A stretch of DNA of 64,000 bases. Source: an uncultured Aquimarina sp. (lineage in GTDB: Bacteria; Bacteroidota; Bacteroidia; Flavobacteriales; Flavobacteriaceae). Below are positions 61,098 to 64,000 of this stretch, in pieces. Within the stretch, counting starts at the first letter, position 1. Every line of letters starts with the position of its first letter. The stretch lies in NCBI GenBank assembly GCA_947502885.1, contig CANNBP010000020.1:22179-86178 (forward strand), in the 5' to 3' direction. The translations under genes were made by a program, and so were the position numbers. The notes beneath the pieces are model-generated. The model searched no databases. It had not been told where the DNA came from and saw nothing but the letters and a program-made list of their open reading frames with translations.

Positions 61098-61709
61098 ATG
61101 AGTCTATTTAGAAGAATCTTTTCCTCGAAATCTAAATCAGACCAAAAGAGTAAAGAGCGTGCCGATGATGATCGCAGCAAATATATGCCTGAAATTGATC
61201 TTCCGATAGACGAAAGTTTTATGATCAATTTTAAAAGAAATGGAGGCAAATTTCTGTATTGTGACACCGAAAACGAAGTTCTAGATTCTTTTGACAAAAT
61301 TCTCATGGAAAACGATTGGTACGAAAAAGATGTATATTGTTTTGATGATAGTCTAGAAAGTAAATTTTCTGGATTTAACCTAAACTATGTTAAAAATGCA
61401 TCTGCTTCTTTCTTTTTTGGCACTTGTGAATACTTAATTGCCGATAGTGGTGCTATTTTAGTATCCTCTAATCAACTTAAAGAAAAAAAACTTACCGAAT
61501 TGCCAGATAATTTTGTGATAATTGCAGCGACCAGTCAATTAGTTAAAAGTATAGGTGAAGGCCTAAAAGGCATAAAAACCAAAAATAAAAACGCTATTCC
61601 TTCAAACATCACCACAATTAAAAACTTTGAACCTCAAAAAGAAAAGGATTTCTTAAGCTATGGAAGTAGTTCAAAAAATCTATATTTGCTGCTGCTCGAA
61701 GATTTATAA
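61098..61709 (+). CDS. LUD-domain protein (LutC-like)
   Basis: A 203-residue protein with the LUD domain pattern: a D-S-G-A-I-L-V-S-S-N-Q strand-loop, L-P-D-N-F-V-I-I-A, and a G-S-S-S-K-N end. In L-lactate utilisation LutC is a subunit of the lactate oxidation complex, but LUD proteins also occur alone beside ftsH in Flavobacteriia, as here. The role is uncertain. The next start codon (cdsA) follows one base after its stop. Confidence 0.85.
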   Translation: MSLFRRIFSSKSKSDQKSKERADDDRSKYMPEIDLPIDESFMINFKRNGGKFLYCDTENEVLDSFDKILMENDWYEKDVYCFDDSLESKFSGFNLNYVKNASASFFFGTCEYLIADSGAILVSSNQLKEKKLTELPDNFVIIAATSQLVKSIGEGLKGIKTKNKNAIPSNITTIKNFEPQKEKDFLSYGSSSKNLYLLLLEDL

Positions 61710-61710
61710 T

Positions 61711-62520
61711 ATGAAGGAATTACTCACAAGATCTTTATCGGGGCTTTTGTATGTCTCAATACTGTTGCTATCTATATTTATTTCCAAATACACATACTTA
61801 TTTGTGTTCATTCTTTTTGGAATATTATCTATATATGAATTTCAGAAATTAATACATCTTAAAAATAAGAGGCTCTACTTAATTTTTATTTTACTACTAG
61901 GCGGGCTATATTTTTATCATGAAAAATTATTTTTTTATCTTGTCTTACCTACCTTAATTCTAACCATTGTTACCGAAATATTTCTAATAAAAGACCTAAT
62001 AACCATTCGGATCATACCAATGTTTGAGAAGCGTAAATATTTTACAAGTATTTTTTATCTCATAACTTCGATAATATTTATTATTCTTATCCCAAATTAC
62101 TCAGGCATATATCAACCACATATAATCGCTGGTGCATTTCTTATCACATGGGTAAATGATAGTTTTGCCTATTTAGTAGGTAAAAATTTTGGAAAACATA
62201 AACTCTTAGAGCGAATTTCACCCAAAAAAACGATCGAAGGATTTATTGGTGGTTTTGTATTCTCTTTATTAGCAGGGTATTTAATTGCTATTTTTTCTAA
62301 TACATTATCTATTAACATTTGGTTGATTATAAGTATTATTATGAGTATTTTTGGTACACTTGGCGATCTTATACAATCTAAGTTTAAAAGACAAGCCGGA
62401 GTTAAAGATAGTGGCACAATCATGCCTGGTCACGGAGGTATATATGACAGATTAGATAGCGTTATATTTGCCAGTCCGTTTTTATATGCATTTTTACAAA
62501 TATTAAAGTATGTTTCATAA
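61711..62520 (+). CDS. cdsA: Phosphatidate cytidylyltransferase
   Basis: The start is ATG 61711, right after the LUD stop. It has 269 residues and about seven helices. The CDS signature near the C-terminus reads S-K-F-K-R-Q-A-G-V-K-D-S-G-T-I-M-P-G-H-G, then G-I-Y-D-R-L-D-S. It makes CDP-diacylglycerol from phosphatidic acid in the inner membrane. It overlaps psd by 11 bases. Confidence 0.94.
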   Translation: MKELLTRSLSGLLYVSILLLSIFISKYTYLFVFILFGILSIYEFQKLIHLKNKRLYLIFILLLGGLYFYHEKLFFYLVLPTLILTIVTEIFLIKDLITIRIIPMFEKRKYFTSIFYLITSIIFIILIPNYSGIYQPHIIAGAFLITWVNDSFAYLVGKNFGKHKLLERISPKKTIEGFIGGFVFSLLAGYLIAIFSNTLSINIWLIISIIMSIFGTLGDLIQSKFKRQAGVKDSGTIMPGHGGIYDRLDSVIFASPFLYAFLQILKYVS

Positions 62521-63157
62521 AGAAGGTTATAAAATAATATCAGTAGCACTTGTTATATTTTTAGGGATCAATGTTGCTTCATATGTGGCTATTCAAGTAG
62601 ACCAATGGCAAATAGCTATATTGACCGTTACACTTATATTCTTAATACTGATATTACAGTTTTTTAGAAACCCAAAAAGGCATACCAAGGTTAGCGACAA
62701 CACTGTTGTGTCTCCTGTTGACGGAAAAGTAGTTGTTATCGAAGAAGTATTCGAAAAAGAATACTTTAAGGATAAGAGATTACAAGTTTCTGTTTTTATG
62801 TCACCAATTAATGTTCATGTTACCAGACACCCTATAAATGGAAATGTTGCCTTTAGCAAATATCATCCTGGTAAATATCTAGTGGCATGGCACCCAAAAG
62901 CGTCAGAAGAAAACGAAAGAACAACTGTTGTTGTTAAAAATGATAATACCGAGATTCTATATCGTCAAATAGCTGGTGCACTTGCAAAAAGAATCGTAAA
63001 TTATGCTGAAGAGGGTCAAAAAGTGACTCAAGGATCAGATAGTGGTTTTATCAAGTTCGGGTCTAGAGTTGATGTATACCTACCTTTAGGAACTAAAGTT
63101 GATGTTGTCTTGGATCAAAAAGTAAAAGGAGGAGAAAGCATTATTGCATCATTTTAG
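62510..63157 (+). CDS. psd: Phosphatidylserine decarboxylase
   Basis: A 215-residue short-type Psd with an N-terminal membrane helix pair, V-S-P-V-D-G-K-V-V, F-M-S-P-I-N-V-H-V-T-R, and the self-cleavage site F-G-S-R-V-D-V-Y-L-P near the end, where the serine becomes the pyruvoyl group. It makes phosphatidylethanolamine. The gene overlaps cdsA, so the two act in one lipid pathway. Confidence 0.94.
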   Translation: MFHKEGYKIISVALVIFLGINVASYVAIQVDQWQIAILTVTLIFLILILQFFRNPKRHTKVSDNTVVSPVDGKVVVIEEVFEKEYFKDKRLQVSVFMSPINVHVTRHPINGNVAFSKYHPGKYLVAWHPKASEENERTTVVVKNDNTEILYRQIAGALAKRIVNYAEEGQKVTQGSDSGFIKFGSRVDVYLPLGTKVDVVLDQKVKGGESIIASF

Positions 63158-63275
63158 AGTTAGACAAATTAATATTAGTACTATCTAAAACTAAACTTTA
63201 ATTGCAATAACCGCTCTATTTAGTTTTTAATGCTCTTATAGCACTGATTTCAAAAAAGTAGAGTAAATCTATATC

Positions 63276-63545
63276 ATGACTGAAGAAGAATTAGATATCG
63301 CATTTAACAAAGCATATGAAAAGGCTTGTAATACTAAAATACTGTTGCCACCTGATCTTATGCTACATTTTTATGCCTACTACAAACAAGCTACACATAT
63401 AGAAGGTTTTTATACTCCTTCTGGTAATAGTCAACTTCGAAACGCTTTTAAACTTAACGCTCTTTTTCAAGTAAAAAACTTAAGTCGAAAAGAAGCTAAG
63501 CTAAAATACATAGAACTAGTAGAAAAGTATATTACAGACATGTGA
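63276..63545 (+). CDS. Acyl-CoA-binding protein
   Basis: An 89-residue four-helix ACBP: L-D-I-A-F-N-K-A-Y-E, L-L-P-P-D-L-M-L-H-F-Y-A-Y-Y-K-Q-A-T (the K-Q-A-T signature), and R-K-E-A-K-L-K-Y-I-E. It carries medium and long acyl-CoA. It follows psd with 118 bases between, as in other Flavobacteriia. Confidence 0.93.
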   Translation: MTEEELDIAFNKAYEKACNTKILLPPDLMLHFYAYYKQATHIEGFYTPSGNSQLRNAFKLNALFQVKNLSRKEAKLKYIELVEKYITDM

Positions 63546-63941
63546 CACTAGTCACTTATCTAGACATTATTAACAAACTTAAAATTTAGGTTAGTTTTTT
63601 ATTTCGAAATTAGTACTCTCTTGACTTACGTCAAAGAAACAATATTCACGCCTTGTTTTTATAGAAAATAAAATCCACAAGCTTTAACTACAATACTCAA
63701 TTACACTACACCTGAATCCCTACTAAAACAATTAAATACTCATCTGTAGTTGATTACAAATCCCCTACAAATCCAAGCTTACGCCACAGTTATATGATTT
63801 ATTATGTTACGTATCTAATACCTATCATAACACTCTAGAAAAAACAAAAGTTGATTACACTTTATCTCTAAAGCCTCTTAATTCTATTCTATTTATTGTT
63901 TTGGATTTGGATTATGGATTATGGATTTAAATTTTGGGTAT
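63546..63941. other. Intergenic region before the 5S rRNA
   Basis: About 400 bases. A weak hairpin (AACTTAAA and TTTAGGTT) followed by six T lies at 63572-63601 and may end the psd-ACBP transcript. A short direct repeat of GGATTAT lies at 63909-63922. No gene is seen. Confidence 0.5.
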
Positions 63942-63973
63942 AAAAAAACCCCCATCTGATAAGATGAGGGTTT
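63942..63973 (-). terminator. Rho-independent terminator of the rRNA operon
   Basis: On the minus strand, AACCCTCATCT and AGATGGGGGTT arms with a TATC loop and a run of seven T, just after the 5S rRNA. Confidence 0.92.
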
Positions 63974-63976
63974 CAA

Positions 63977-64000
63977 GGAAGGCGGCGACCTACTCTCCCA
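63977..64000 (-). rRNA. rrf: 5S rRNA 3' end (partial)
   Basis: On the minus strand the last bases of the window read TGGGAGAGTAGGTCGCCGCC, the invariant 3' end of bacterial 5S rRNA in Bacteroidota. The rest lies beyond the window. The exact last base is uncertain by a few nucleotides. Confidence 0.92.

Overview
The window is AT-rich chromosomal DNA from a marine-type Flavobacteriia, most like Flavobacteriaceae of the Aquimarina kind (genus is an inference). Supporting signs are C-terminal type IX secretion (T9SS) sorting domains, many lipoproteins with acidic residues after the lipid-carrying cysteine, TAnnTTTG -7 promoter boxes, and flavobacterial housekeeping clusters such as rsfS-ftsH-LUD-cdsA-psd-ACBP. 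The right edge runs into the 3' end of a 5S rRNA on the minus strand.

Layout. 1-9800: secreted and surface proteins (the tail of a T9SS protein, a small secreted protein, a beta-lactamase-fold hydrolase with BTRD1-type repeats, two lipoproteins, a seven-copy 41-bp repeat array, an M6 metalloprotease and a beta-helix protein). 9952-15995: a TPR-CHAT protease, a 68-aa lipoprotein, a subtilisin-like lipoprotein, an ECF sigma factor and a transmembrane TPR anti-sigma-like protein. 16037-23358: a glycan or small-molecule island (GT-C, epimerase, GT2, HpcH aldolase, two methyltransferases, HTTM-like pair). 23506-25363: a GlpQ-type phosphodiesterase behind a Pho-box-like array, and a uracil-DNA-glycosylase-fold protein. 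25565-33798: an unknown protein, an SGNH-SGNH-MBOAT acylation operon, and two paralogous lipoproteins. 33886-38908: a TRAP transporter, a MarR-DoxX pair with clear operators, and yaaA. 39309-46759: a GH71/99-like lipoprotein, a cold-shock protein, rluD-PASTA, a decayed T9SS gene, ddl, coaD, a GyrI-like protein and a methyltransferase. 46779-49127: an Lgt-like protein, a COG1964-type radical SAM enzyme and a small membrane protein. 49440-56090: a Cys-rich lipoprotein, a SulP transporter, an M14 peptidase and GH18. 56158-64000: the NUDIX/pyrE/SRPBCC/birA/rsfS/ftsH/LUD/cdsA/psd/ACBP housekeeping block and the 5S rRNA tail.

The best candidate for an undescribed system is the CHAT, small lipoprotein, S8 protease and ECF sigma locus. 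The small lipoprotein ends exactly in a 13-residue motif that the S8 protease carries just before its catalytic domain. This suggests a periplasmic protease cascade tied to a membrane anti-sigma switch, loosely analogous in parts to the TPR-CHAT, substrate and sigma arrangement of type III-E CRISPR loci, but with no CRISPR here. A promoter-like bipartite motif in front of the S8 gene recurs once more, in front of an unrelated lipoprotein gene. Second candidates are the Lgt-like plus radical SAM operon, the Pho-box array and the hairpin-bearing 41-bp repeats. All functional statements come from reading the sequence; no database search was run.
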